64,000 bases of DNA from Hydractinia symbiolongicarpus (GCF_029227915.1 NC_079882.1:16320501-16384500), one strand, 5' to 3'. Numbered from the stretch's first letter, positions 45,481 to 57,974 are shown. Numbers and translations are program-made. The notes: generated by a model from the sequence alone, not told the origin.

Positions 45481-47190
45481 TTCATTAATTTAAATTATAA
45501 TATAGACGTTAAAATAGTAATATTGACGTCGCGCCGTAACGTCAGATAATTTAACATTTGAGATATTTTCGGCTACATCAAAGGAAAATGAAGATATACA
45601 CTTTGCCTGTTACAGACAGACAGAAAATTACAGCAACATTACTCCAATTGAAATAAGTTCTCCAAACTATATTCTATCAAAAAAAAATTACCCTGATATT
45701 GCTATTTTGGATAGAACTTGAAATACCGGATTCGCTTTCGTTGCAACCAGGAATTTGCTATTTTGGGCTTTTATTCATCCAGCATGGTCTATTTCTCTTA
45801 AAAGCTGGCTGCTCCCTCTCTTCTCAACGGGGCCTTAAAATGCATGTTTTGCAAAGATATTCTTCGCTGCGTCCGCATCCCTTGAGCGCAGGAAGCCATT
45901 ATGGAATTCGGTAACCATGCGAAACTTTAGAAAAACCGACACATGCGCACACTTTCTATCCATCAACAGATGGCCGTGATTAGGGTTTAAAGGTTTTGTG
46001 ATGACGTCATCAACCAGTTCATTCCGAAACAGATTCGGGTACGTCAGCAAAGTCAGCAAAAGATTTATATTAATGTGACGTTTGCCTGGTCTTACGGTAG
46101 TATAGTTATGTTCTTGAAGGTGGTATGGTACTGCATTACTTGATTTACAATAGTTATGATCTTCGTGTATGTTTTAGCTAAGTAGAAAGTGAACTCATTC
46201 GCTAACATACAATCACCTTAAGGGGCTCCCGTGTCTGTTTTAAAGAATGTAGTGGTATGATTTCCGATGTTTACTCCTAATTCCACTTCGATAAGTTTAT
46301 AGACAAGATGAAGTTCGTCTGGTTGAAGTATCACTTGTAAATCAGTGATCAAAGATTTTCTGTCCATTGAAATTGAAAGCTTTGCTCATATCATGCATGA
46401 CTATATGCACGCTTTCGGATTTCGATGTAATTGTTCGATCTACTACTAGTTTAGCTGCGAAGACATGTTCATTTCAGTTTACCAGGTTGTTGTAATGCAC
46501 ATAATATACCTTGTATAATTTCTTTAGGTTCATCGCCTGTTTCAGCCATTTTATTGTAGAATGAAGCTATGCGTTGATGTATTTCATCAGGTGCGTATTT
46601 TAGTAATGGCTTCATTAATTTAAATTATAATATAGACGTTAAAATAGTAATATTGACGTCGCGCCGTAACGTCAGATAATTTAACATTTGAGATATTTTC
46701 GGCTACATCAAAGGAAAATGAAGATATACACTTTGCCTGTTACAGACAGACAGAAAATTACAGCAACATTACTCCAATTGAAATAAGTTCTCCAAACTAT
46801 ATTCTATCAAAAAAAAATTACCCTGATATTGCTATTTTGGATAGAACTTGAAATACCGGATTCGCTTTCGTTGCAACCAGGAATTTGCTATTTTGGGCTT
46901 TTATTCATCCAGCATGGTCTATTTCTCTTAAAAGCTGGCTGCTCCCTCTCTTCTCAACGGGGCCTTAAAATGCATGTTTTGCAAAGATATTCTTCGCTGC
47001 GTCCGCATCCCTTGAGCGCAGGAAGCCATTATGGAATTCGGTAACCATGCGAAACTTTAGAAAAACCGACACATGCGCACACTTTCTATCCATCAACAGA
47101 TGGCCGTGATTAGGGTTTAAAGGTTTTGTGATGACGTCATCAACCAGTTCATTCCGAAACAGATTCGGGTACGTCAGCAAAGACCCGTAA
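44931..47190 (+). repeat. 1,130-bp direct tandem duplication
   Basis: 44931-46060 and 46061-47190 share every line I compared, including two open frames in identical register exactly 1,130 bp apart. The junction is AGCAAA|AGATTTATA. The unit contains RT fragment, an A-type Helitron fragment (minus) and an unexplained 300-bp segment (45640-45930). Confidence 0.85.
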
Positions 47191-47283
47191 AAAACAAAAA
47201 AACTTTTTTAGAAGTTTGTATACCTGTTGCCATCATCGTTTAGATCCTGAACTGCTGATCAAGAAAATGTATAGAATTATGTA

Positions 47284-47905
47284 CCTTAAGGGGAGAAATT
47301 ATTTGCGGAAGAAATTTGTGCGGAATTTATTTTTGCGGATAAGTGACCCAAAAATGTCATATTTTGTGGAATAATTTTTTGCGGACAGCGACCTCAAAAG
47401 AAATTTGGTAAATCGAAAGTCGAGCAAAACCTAATTTAGTACCGAAGTGTATAAAAAACATCCGATCTATGGAATATCATCTCTCTATTTTTCATCAATA
47501 TATTAAAAAAACTACTAAGCTGTAACAAATGTAAGATTAAATATCGTCACTGAAAATATCGAAAATATTTCTACATGGATCGTGCTCAATTCAACAAGCT
47601 CATTAACGTTTTTACTTCTTTCTTTCTCTACCCCCTTTTTTATTTTCGTGTTGTAAAGCTAAAGAGGCCTTTAAATGTCAAAGCAAAGTCAACAGATCGA
47701 TTCTTTACGCATAAAGTATTTATAAATTATTTATTTTTGCGGATAAAAGTTTTTAAAAGTTTTGCAGAATTTATTTTGCAGATGACTATAATTTCTTCAC
47801 TCCTGCGGAATTAATTTTTGTAGATTTGGGCAAAATCCGAAAAATTCATTCCGCAAAAAAAGGTTCCGCACAAATTTCTTCCGCAAATAATTTCTACCCT
47901 TAAGG
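47284..47905. mobile_element. MITE with 42-bp TIRs and TA target duplication
   Basis: Left CCTTAAGGGGAGAAATTATT and right end reverse complement CCTTAAGGGTAGAAATTATT, both continuing TGCGGAAGAAATTTGTGCGG, with a single mismatch. TA flanks both sides. Ends resemble those of the 40234 MITE (CCTTA..AGAAA). Confidence 0.85.
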
Positions 47906-48074
47906 TAATTTTTTCGAAGCAATTGAGCTTCACGAGCGAAGCGAAATTGTGGAGCACGTTTGCTACGCGTTGAGTATACCAAGGAACTGAATAATTTCCA
48001 CCCTGCTCCCCCCCTTACCAAACCTTCGACGCCGAGTAAGGAAAAAAATTAATCAAAGATGGAGCAAAAGGAAA

Positions 48075-48740
48075 ATGGATGAAGATTTTGATATGGTGGA
48101 TCAGATAAAGCAGAAGCGATATGCCGTCTTAAATGACGTTTTCAACAATACTTACCATCGCCTCCGTCAGGAATATGTCCCGCTTGTAAAGAAAAGGAGA
48201 CTGTCAAGGAGAGTAAAGCCTAGACTGACAATGCAAACACTCTTGCGTGAGCTAAACATATCTGCGAGGAATGTCAAAATGAAATGGAAAGCATTTCTCT
48301 ATATCAAACATTTAAAGATAATATACTGAATCACGGAACCTTAAAATGGAGAGTGTTTAGCAGTACTAATCAGACAGTTGTAATGAACGATTATAATTTG
48401 GAGAATGGCAACTTTAAGGTAGAGATGACTTTCATATTATAATATTAAACATAGATTATAATGTCCTCAGCAATTTCTTTATCCTTTTCACAATGGTTCA
48501 CATTTTACATAGCAAATTTTTACAAAACTCTACTATACGAGACAAAACTGACGAGACAATGTTGTTTTTTTGTCTTTAGTTTTTTTATTATCTTATTGTA
48601 TTCATGGAAACCTCACCTCAGGATAACGATGTTGTCTGGAATTGTTCCTGTGCAGATGAATTTTGGCGAAATTATTTGGGAAGGATTGATGTGTCTTCAT
48701 TGTTGTTTGCTGAAAGAATAACAGCTACAGGTAGAAGTCA
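48075..48740 (+). pseudogene. Exon-like remnants of an unrecognised gene
   Basis: From 48075 an open stretch (MDEDFDMVDQIKQKRYAVLN). A second frame has CPACKEKETVKES and later CEECQNEMESISLYQ, which together suggest a CxxC...CxxC zinc site, ending at GNFK|GTAGAG. A further exon-like part (48605-48728) encodes DDVVWNCSCADEFWRNYLGR-like sequence and ends ATCAGG-like before GTAGAAG. The LINE then interrupts. Function unknown; may be a transposon-derived gene. Confidence 0.3.
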
Positions 48741-48913
48741 TTTTCACTGATTTACTTTGTGTTATTATTCGTTTATAAATGTTGCTCTCTAAATGTAAAT
48801 ACAGAGAAAATTTGCAGTTAAAAAATGAGAAAGTTATTTTTGTTTATATCTCGTGGCATAACGTTCGCCGTTTTGATTTAAGTTCTGACCACGCGTATAC
48901 GAGACAAATTCCG

Positions 48914-51900
48914 AATTTATTTATTTTATTTATTTATTTAACGAATGTTTATACAGGATTTGCATGTCAGTATATAAAACACTGTTATAAATATGCGTCC
49001 TGAAAATAAAATGTTAAAAATATTAATATTCATTTAAAATGGTTATATACAATAGATAAAAAGTAAATATGTAATGTGAAGATTATGTATATTTGTACGG
49101 GATAAAATGAGAGACAAAAAGAGAGAAAGACTATATCGAGAAAAACAGGGAAACAAACTAAGAAACTGTCACAAAACGGTGCACTATATAGAGTCCTCAG
49201 TTGAAAAAAAATGAAAACACAAAACTCAAAAAGATTGTGTCAAAAGCTAAACCAGGCTGTATGGAAAACACACTCACAAATACACTTATCAAACAAAATG
49301 TGCTTGACACAAAGCTTTAAATTCCTCAAAAATTTCACATTGCCTAATTCCAATGGGTAAAGAGTTGAATAAACTCACACCCATTGAAAAGAAGCTTCCC
49401 TTTGCAAATTCTAATTTCACTTTAGGTATAAATAAAAGAAAACCGTTGTTTCTTGTTGTTCTTTGATGACGCTTCACAGTGAAGTAGTCTTGAAAGTTAT
49501 CACAGACATTACCATCCAAACATTTTTTAACAAACAGCACAGCTCGTTTTTCAATTTCTTTTCTGATCTCAGGAACATTTTGTTGAGTCAGAATTCTAGC
49601 ACGATTGTCAATGGATTCGAGTCTCTTTATTTGAGTATCACTGAATTTGAGCTGAACGTTACTGCAATAGGATAATCCTGGTAAAATAATAGCTGTGTAG
49701 ATCTTTCTAACAGCATCCGCAGTAAGACCCATTTTGAGTGAACTTAACAAACGTAGCTTGTTCGAAGCTCTTTTATAAATCGTGTTGAAGTTTTCGTTCA
49801 TGTTCAAAGATGGATCCAAAACAGTACCAAGATACTTATAATGTGTAGTTGAAGATATTGGAACGTCATTGTAATATAAATTCATTTGTCGTGAATACAT
49901 CGAGAGTCGTTTTTGAGTTCCAAATACCATTGACTCGGTCTTTCCTTTTCAGAGATTTATTACTAATTCGTTATCTTTGAGATATTCGGCTATCTTCTCG
50001 AGATCGTAATTGAACTTGTCTTCGATGTCTTGTAACCGTTTGCTCGCAAAATATAACACCGTGTCATCTGCAAACTCTACGACTTCAGAATATTTAACGC
50101 ACTCTTCAAAGTCATTGAAATAAAGTAAAAACAAGATAGGTCCTAAGATGGATCCTTGTGGCACACCACAGACAATACTTTTCTCTTCGGATGCTACGTT
50201 GTTTACTACGCAATACTGCTTTCTATTGAAGAGGTAGTCTGAGAACCAATTCAAAGCAATTCCTTTAATACCATAAGAACATAATTTTGACAGTAATAAT
50301 CCATGACTAAGAGTGTCAAATGCTTTTGACAAGTCAACAAAAATTGCACCAACTAGATTGCCACTGTCTACTTCTTTCCTGATGTTGTCCGTTAATAACG
50401 TAGTCGCCATCTCCGTTGATCGTTTTCGACGGTACCCAAATTGATTTCGAGAAAGTAAGTTATTTGATTCTAGATAATCAATTAATTGGTGATTAACAGC
50501 ACGTTCTAGAATCTTGGAAACTATAGGAAGAACTGAGATAGGTCGATAGTTTGTTTCTTCAGATGAATTTCCTCCCTTAAAAAGTGGCGTAACTTTTGCG
50601 ATTTTCCAGTCCGACGGTATTGTACTGGTACGCAGCGACAGGTTTATAATGAATGCTAATGGTTGAGAAAGGAGTGTAGCAGCATCTTTCAAAACACCCG
50701 GTGGTATGTCATCTGCACCGGTGGCTTTCTTTCTCTTCAAAGATTTTAATTCTTTTTCGACAAACACTTTCGTGACGTAATGAAAATGAAAGAGTTTATC
50801 AGTCCTGGTCGAAATTATTGGAGTATATCTCCATATAAGGTTTCGTAATGGAAAAGCGACGTCCTTCAATTTTTTAGCGCAATGTGAAAAGTATCGACAA
50901 AATTTGTTAGCGTAAAGAAGCTTCTCAGCTGCATCCGGCTGATCACTATTTGTTGGAGATGATGACTTTTCTGCAGGAAATATGCTTTTGATTGTTTTCC
51001 AAAACTTACGAGGATTATGCCGGTTTTCCACTAACAAGTTTTTCTGATAACCATTTCTTGCAACTCGAATTTTGTTGTTACAAAGATTTTTTAATTGTCT
51101 GTACAAACACCAATCTGACGCTTTCTTCGTTTTTCGTGCCTTTCTCAAGAGTTTATCTCGATTGTTCATATGTTTCTTAATTTCAGCACTCAACCACGGA
51201 CAGGAACGTCCTTTTACCATTTTGGTTATAACGGGAGCGTGCTTGTCGATTATAGCATGTACTGTTGTTTTAAAATATTCCCAGGAACTTTCCACGGAAC
51301 TCATTTCATACATAGGTTGCCAATCATGATTATTTATGTCTGTGTTCAATTTTTCAGGGTCATATTTGTTGTAATTTCGACATCGTGTGGTGCGCGATTT
51401 AAACTTTTGATGGTTAACTTTTCTTACGCAACCAATACAATCGTGATCACTCAGACTCAGAGGTAGAACGTCCGTGTGGGAGATCGTCGAACTTTTGTTA
51501 GTAAATATCACATCAATTAATGTTTCAGTGTCTTGCGTTATTCTCGTGGGCTTTTTTACGAGCTGTACAAATGATTGCAATTTGAATATATCTTTGATTT
51601 CACGATGATCACCTTGTTTCAAATAATTCACATTAACATCGCCCATAATGATTGTTTCTAGTGTTAATTTATTAACAGCTATTAACATTTCTCTTAAAAT
51701 TTCGTTAAAACGAGAATTCAGATATAGAGATGAGTCAGGGGGTCTATACATACAGCATATAAGAAAACTTTTTGCGTTTTTCGGAAAAATTTCGAGCCAG
51801 ATACATTCAATGTCATTCACCTCTAGATCTTCCCTCCTTTTCCATGTCAATTGTTCCGATATATAAGTGGCCACACCTCCACCTTTCCCAATTTCTCTAC

Positions 51901-52393
51901 AACGTGAAATGAAGTTGTACCCCGGTATTGTGTATAAATCGTTGTTATCAAACCCACTCTGTGCTTCGATGTGAGTTTCAGATAATGTCAAAATGTCTAT
52001 ACGATTTTCATAAGATAATAATGCAGTAAGATTTGCCATGTTATGAAAAATTCCTCTGATATTTTGGTGTAAGAACTTTATACCTTTCATGTTTATAAAC
52101 GATTTCATCTGTTCATATTGCGGTCCTGGACAACTTTCGACATCTCCGCAAGCCAGTAATAACAAACAAATCAAACTTCTTTTTCTGTATCGAGCTATGG
52201 ACTTCGATCTAACTGCAAACAGTGACGAATAAACGAATGTTTCTTCTTGTTCTTTACACAAACCAGTAATAGTGATACTGATCCCATCTGGTTGACAAAA
52301 GCAACTTTTTCTGATGCAAAAACATGTATAAATAAAAATGAACAACAGGAGCAAGCAAAACACGTCCGCACGCCTTGCCGCCATTATGTCCAA
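48914..52393 (-). mobile_element. CR1/L2-like LINE, nearly intact
   Basis: One long minus-strand coding region (52393-49289) with signal-like start, endonuclease and reverse transcriptase, a 3' UTR and a (TAAA)n-type tail at 48914-48940. The 5' end is not defined beyond the ATG at 52393. The tail type and domain order fit the CR1/L2 group. Confidence 0.8.
49289..52393 (-). CDS. LINE polyprotein: endonuclease and reverse transcriptase, one in-frame TGA
   Basis: From ATG 52393 there are 814 open codons, then a TGA (49949-49951), then the same frame continues to a natural end at 49289, for about 1,034 codons in all. Residues 10-27 are hydrophobic (VFCLLLLFIFIYTCFCI). Residues 74-82 form a second hydrophobic run followed by GDVESCPGP (83-91), a 2A-like motif with Cys in place of the Asn. 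An exonuclease-endonuclease-phosphatase domain (about 105-330) shows LTLSETHI, MGDVNVNY and LSDHD. RT motifs are IFVDLSKAFD (684), GVPQGS (743) and FADDT (774). The C-terminus has the LSYCSNV and SLFNSLPIGIR type tail. A single substitution separates it from a full-length frame. It mobilises by target-primed reverse transcription if functional. Confidence 0.88.
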
Positions 52394-52699
52394 TGGTAAC
52401 CTGCAATACAGATGCGCTAGTAAGTAAAGCCATCATTTCACACAATTATACTGTAATTCTTTTGCCAACGCAACATTTGTCCAACCAAAAGTATAACGTG
52501 ATTTCAAAAGACGAAGTTCAGTTTATCAACGTATTTCAGTCTCAACATCTCTTGTTTATCAGGCTTATGCCAGCATGTATTTGGAAAAAAGAGAAACTAC
52601 GTGACCTTAGATGATAGCGAATAGATTTGTGAACATCTTAAAGTTTTCCGAAGCATTAAAGAAGAGGTAGCCAATTTACAAGGTATATTTTTATAATTT

Positions 52700-53280
52700 T
52701 GTTTTAACTAACAGTTGCCAGTTTATTCCGAATTGGGAGATGAAAAATGCAAGAGATAAATTATACAATTTGTTTGCGTCGTTTTTTGTTTTATTTTCGT
52801 TGTTTAATCCTAAAAGAAACTTGTTCACTTTATTAAGAATCTTTTTAAGGTGCTTTGTGACATTTTTAATTATTTTGAATTTATACCAAATGCATTGTCA
52901 ATTAAGAAATGTATGTATATCTTCCATTTCATGTTTCGCTACAAAACTGGTAAATAGCTCAGATAACGTTTGTGATAGTGAAGATGGAGAGATATAACTG
53001 ACGACGTAGAGGATGTCCATTTAAAGCTAGAAGAAGAAATTGGTAGTGATGGTGGATTGGCTGATCATTTGGTAATGCCTTAATCCTTATTTCCCAATTA
53101 TTTTACAAAGTATGACAATGTCAAATTTTATTTTAAATGTAATTTAAATGTAATTCAAATTTTATTTTAAATGCCATTTTTAATGTAAGGATTATAATAT
53201 CTATACCTTTAGTGGAAAAATGCTTTTGATCCATTCACTGGAATGTGGAAATTCAATTCACCGTTTCCTCATACTGTTCT
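52700..53280 (+). pseudogene. Exon-like remnants, continuation of an unrecognised gene
   Basis: Includes DDVEDVHLKLEEEIGSDG (52995-53050) before a possible donor, and after a TTTAG acceptor WKNAFDPFTGMWKFNSPFPH (53212-53270). Compact aromatic-rich coding sequence separated by AT-rich gaps suggests spliced exons. Possibly the same gene as 48075-48740, split by the LINE. No family recognised. Confidence 0.3.
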
Positions 53281-53814
53281 TGGTAGCATCGTTTGAAAAC
53301 GATACGTGTATGCACTTCTTTTCCCTTTGTACAGATGAGTTGTGTGAATGTCAGGTAATTATTTCTTAAAAGTATCATGCATTGCAATAATTTTAATGGG
53401 ATCTTCATACATTTTTGTGGTGTTTTTTTTAGAGTTGCACTGAAAAGTTGACAACAATGGAAATAAAGTTTATGCTTTCGATTGTGTTACTACACTTTAT
53501 ACTTTAACAGGTCTTTTGAAGGCCAAAGTCTGGTTTGTTTGACGAACACATGTGTTATTCGGTGGAAAGGCTGCAATGAGTGTATATTTCGTGTGTCGTC
53601 AGAGTTGTGCTGGGTACGAAATCTGGTAGGAATTTGTCGAAATAGTCACTAAAGTCAAGTGCAACTTTGCCGCATATTGCGATATAGTTACTTCGAGATA
53701 ACAAAGCAGCAATTGTAGTTCTGTTTCTTTCATGTCACGGTAAAACATTTAGAAAACTGTTTTTTAGATAGGCGTCTAACCAAAATGTCGATTTTCGTGT
53801 CGCTTGCTCTTGGT

Positions 53815-54190
53815 GTGAAAGTGAGCCAAAGATAACGGCAGCTGATGCAACGAAGATTGCTGTGGCCCGCAAGAATGTCAATATTGACTTACATGGTTGG
53901 GGAAAAAACTCCAGTAATGACCTGTTTCTGTTGGCTAATTCTTCAACAGTTAGAGATGGTTGACACAGAAAACAGTTATGAGAAGACATGATTTGTATAA
54001 GATGTTTTCTGCTTTCCCTGATTGAAGCTTCCACTTTCTTTCGATTTTCAAACTTAGGGACAGTTTCTTTTGAATGGTTTGAGGTTGTTCGGTATGTGGT
54101 CTTTCAATTAAGTCAATATTGACATTCTTGCGGTCCACAGCAATCTTCGTTGCATCAGCTGCCGTTATCTTTGGCTCACTTTCACACTGC
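53815..54190. repeat. Inverted duplication with about 78-bp arms
   Basis: The left arm (53815-53892) and right arm (about 54112-54190) are reverse complements with one or two changes. Each can encode SEPKITAADATKIAV followed by RKNVNIDL in its own 5'-3' direction. The spacer is about 220 bp. Confidence 0.85.
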
Positions 54191-55290
54191 AGCGAGGTAT
54201 GTAAAATACTCCTGCTCTGGCTCTCCTATTTCAGAAGTAGAATATTCAAGTGATGCCAAGAACTTTCCAATTTATTGAACGACAAGTTAAATGATAACAA
54301 GTGCATTACGATGCACAAGGATTTTGAAATTTTATGTTTGCACCGCACAGTGTTTAAGTAAGTCTTTCTTCAAAAATTATGTTTCTCGTAATTATTTTCA
54401 CAGACCATATTTCTGATAGTCACACAAAAAATTAAACGTTCTTCTTATCTTCTCACTTTTCGCTTTATAATCTTACAGGTCCACGCGCTATAAAATTACG
54501 CACCATCGCAGATTATTTAAACATAAAAATAATGTCATTCCTTGATTATCAACTAAAGAAGGAGAGGAGAGCTCATGTGCCTCAAATAACATTTTGTTTC
54601 AAAGAAATTTTGATGAATGAATAATTTCTTTTGAATATTTTATCCTGGTTTACACTATAACATAAACTTTGATTCCTCGTACGGAAATGAGGTACACCAG
54701 TTACCGACAGTACACGGCCTGGGTACGTTATTATGAAAGGCTTGGGAAAGGATGTCGCGTGTTGATTCCAGGTTCTGTTGTGCGAATAGATAAAGGAAGA
54801 ATTTCCTGATCCAAATAGAAAATATACTGGTTTTAAAGAATTTGTTGACATATAACGGGACTTAGCATTTTCAAACAAACAATAATAACAACGAAAAAGC
54901 GACCTATGGTGTTTATCCGTCTCAAACAACGCAACTTTTCTTCATTACTGTTTGGGCGAGGAATCATAAAAAAGACTTCTTCACCTCTCCTTTCCCCCAG
55001 TACTATTTCTACAACCATTGTGTAAACAACTTTAAAAAAGATGAAGAGATCAAAAATTGAAATGAGCGTAAAATACGTCATAGATCTCCATCACAGATAT
55101 AATTTTGATTTTAACATGGCGATTACTGTTGTCAACTTTTATGCTAGAAAAGGAATGTAAATTCAAATAATTTCATTTTTTTTATTTACCATCAAAATAA
55201 GTAGGGTTTGTAAAAGATACTTCCGAAGAAAAAAAATTTGGGCTTAATTCCCCTTTAACATGTCGTAATGTCCATTACGTGTGGAATTAT
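54191..55290. other. No recognised gene
   Basis: AT-rich; minus-strand open stretches at 54582-55081 have no known motif. Confidence 0.4.
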
Positions 55291-55295
55291 ACATT

Positions 55296-57777
55296 ACCGA
55301 CTTTCATACAGCGCAGTCTGGGCACGAGTATATCGTTTGTAGGGATAAATTTTTCATAATGGTAGCGCAACAAGAAGAAGAAAACAACAACAACATTAAC
55401 AGAAAATTTAACTTGTGGCTTACCCATGGAGGTATGAAAGAACTTTTATACCTCCCTGCTTTACTATTATAACACTAAAATTAAAGAAGTGTATTCTTCA
55501 ATGGTTTATGGACTGTGTTCTATCCAAAAGGCACAAAATTCAAGGTTATTAAATGACTAGAAGGTTAGCCTAGCTAAAAGTCAAGTGTACGACGTGTTTA
55601 ACCAGAAAGAAATGTTATTGTTGGCACCACATTGCTAATTTTTATTGTTACCTTTAAAAAGTATTGTCCTCAATAGTTACTACCATTATATTTCAAAACA
55701 AAGCAAGTGCAGTTAGCTAACTAGCTAGGTAAATAGCTGACGAAAGGTGTGGTGAAAGGTGTAGTTTAAACCAGTTAGCTCTAGTTAGACTGGTCAGTGT
55801 GCAGGGGCAAGGAAAACATCACTGTAAATACTTTTCTTATAATATCATTATGTTAGCTGTTAGCTACATCTCCCTTAACCCTAAATTTACAAAAACATTA
55901 AAATCCAACATCCACAAATTTCTACCACAATTTTTTTCATTTTTTATCCACAATAAAGTTTTTATTATTTAACAATACTGATATTTCCTTCACTAAAATT
56001 ACTAAATCTTCAGCATCAGCAAACCTGTTTTTGCAAAAATTGCCAGATTAGCCAAAATTTAATATTGTATATATATAATTGGTTAGAAGGGGAATTGTGG
56101 GTCAAACTTTTCTGACAAGGATAGGAAAAAGTTGAAAAGATATCATAGCAAAATGACATGTAAGTAAGAAAATATTCTCTTTATACTTATTTAGAAGAAT
56201 TAATTTCAGCGAATAAGTTGTAAACACATGCAAACACATGACTGACTCTTAAAATTTGTTGTGAACTTGTAAACTAAAGAAAAAAACCTAAAAAAATCAT
56301 GAAAACTTCTTTCTGTAAAAATCCATCTCTTAAAGATTACCTTCATCCTCAAAATAGATAGATAGATAGATAGATGTGCATATTTTACATGGCTAGCCTC
56401 ACAAATATCGAGGGATATACCCTGTCTATTATTTCCAGGAGGGGCCATGGCGTAGATGGAGAGTCCTAGAGTATTTAATGCTCATTTTGAGCTACGCAGA
56501 CCCAATTAGAGCCCGCGCTCTACTAGACAACTCCCGGCAACATCCAACGGCCCACACAGTGTGCCATCTTCCCAATTTCCCTCACATGGCTTGGGTTAAC
56601 CCGGGGCTATGGTAACATTCACTCGCCCATGTTGAATCGCCGTCAAGAGGAATCGAACCCCGGTCTCCCGCACAGAGTACGAGAGCTATAACCACTAATC
56701 TACGGCGCCACATAAAATCTTTTCCTCAAAAAAAAAAAAGTTAGCCAGAAAAGGTTGAATTAAAAAATAAAAAACTTTTAAAATTCAATTTTAAACCCAA
56801 CAGGATTAACAATGAATCTGTTAGCGAAATTTGGCATTAGCATTTATCAATATATCTATATTCCAATATGTATATCAGTTCCTTATACATTGTCTGAAAA
56901 TATGTCTTGATTACGACTTTGTCTGCATCAAAACAACAAAATTATAGTAGCTAAATGGATGTTTAAATGTTTTTAATAATTCGCTTTTCATCTGATGACT
57001 TCCCAATCCATCATAATTTTTTCAAAGTTATTTTTAGAGATGCTAAACCATAAAGTTATGTGGTTGGCGAGGTTAAATATTCGCTTTTAGATAATCACGT
57101 AATAAGGACAGTATAAGCTACATATGCAGTTGTGGCACTTTTAATAACCTCCAAATTTAAAAATATTCTTTGATAATTATCCATATCTTGATTCTTTTAG
57201 CTTGATATTTGATTATTCATTTCTTCTACTTTTGCAACAATTAGCTAGCTATCTCTAATTCTTTTTGGTTGTCCTTGTTGTAGCCATAGCAACATACATT
57301 ACATTGTTGTACATATGGTGGTTTCAGCCATCTAGCTATATATATTTAATTCACACGATGAAGGTTGATTATAAGGAAAAGATGTGTAATATCTAGCAGT
57401 GCGTTCAGTCCAGCTCATTGCTTCTGCAGGCACAGAGCTAAGAATACCCTTTTACCATCATCCAGCTTTGAACTTTGTAAAAGTTAATAATTGTAAGTTG
57501 TTCTTGTTTTAATAAAAAGTTAATATATCATAGAAAGAACTAGCAGCACCATTTTAACACGTTATTTAAAAGTTAAACGTTAGTATAAAGCAAAGAATTA
57601 GGAAAGAAACAACAAAAGGTTACACATTTCTCCGCCTTTCTACGTACAACACAAATAATTCTTTGTGAGAAAGTGACTGAGAAACTTGACTGGGCTATCG
57701 AGTCACACAAAAACAAGCTAAAAATTTGTCCCTACAAGCGCTTTATTCGTGCCCAGACTGCGATGTATGAAAGTCGG
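55296..57777. repeat. Inverted repeat pair about 57 bp, 2.4 kb apart
   Basis: ACCGACTTTCATACA(G/T)CGCAG plus GTCTGGGCACGA at 55296-55354 and inverted at 57721-57777. It may mark the ends of a degraded TIR element with the SINE inside. The rest is AT-rich without genes. Confidence 0.5.
56354..56712 (-). mobile_element. tRNA-derived SINE, about 360 bp
   Basis: Minus strand: A-box TAGATTAGTGG (56692-56702) and B-box GGTTCGATTCC (56649-56659) in a tRNA-like head. A GC-rich body follows (GGGTTAACCCAAGCCATGTG, GGCCGTTGGATGTTGCCGGG, CTCCATCTACGCCATGG), ending in an (ATCT)n tail at 56354-56375. Transcribed by RNA polymerase III if active, and moved by a partner LINE. Confidence 0.8.
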
Positions 57778-57870
57778 TTTTAAAAATTGAATATTCCTGG
57801 GAACGAGGTAGACGCAGTTTTAAACGCTAAAAAGGCATAAATTAAATAGGGGTTTGCATAATTAATCGGA

Positions 57871-57880
57871 CGCCATCTTG
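57871..57880 (+). promoter_or_regulatory. CGCCATCTTG, YY1-like site upstream of the G-gamma gene
   Basis: CGCCATCTTG lies about 95 bp before the ATG. This motif is frequent near animal transcription starts. Position and motif suggest the 5' UTR or start region; not proven. Confidence 0.4.
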
Positions 57881-57974
57881 CTTTTACACATCCTTTGGGT
57901 CTAGTAGAAAAAAACAACATTCAGAAGGTAACAGTTCTTAAAGCTCTAACAGGTTAATTTCTCAACTAAAAAAT

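Noticed and set aside
45699-47044. Two identical 71-residue genes
   Set aside because: Identity comes from the 1,130-bp duplication; no conserved domain, and the sequence overlaps Helitron fragments.
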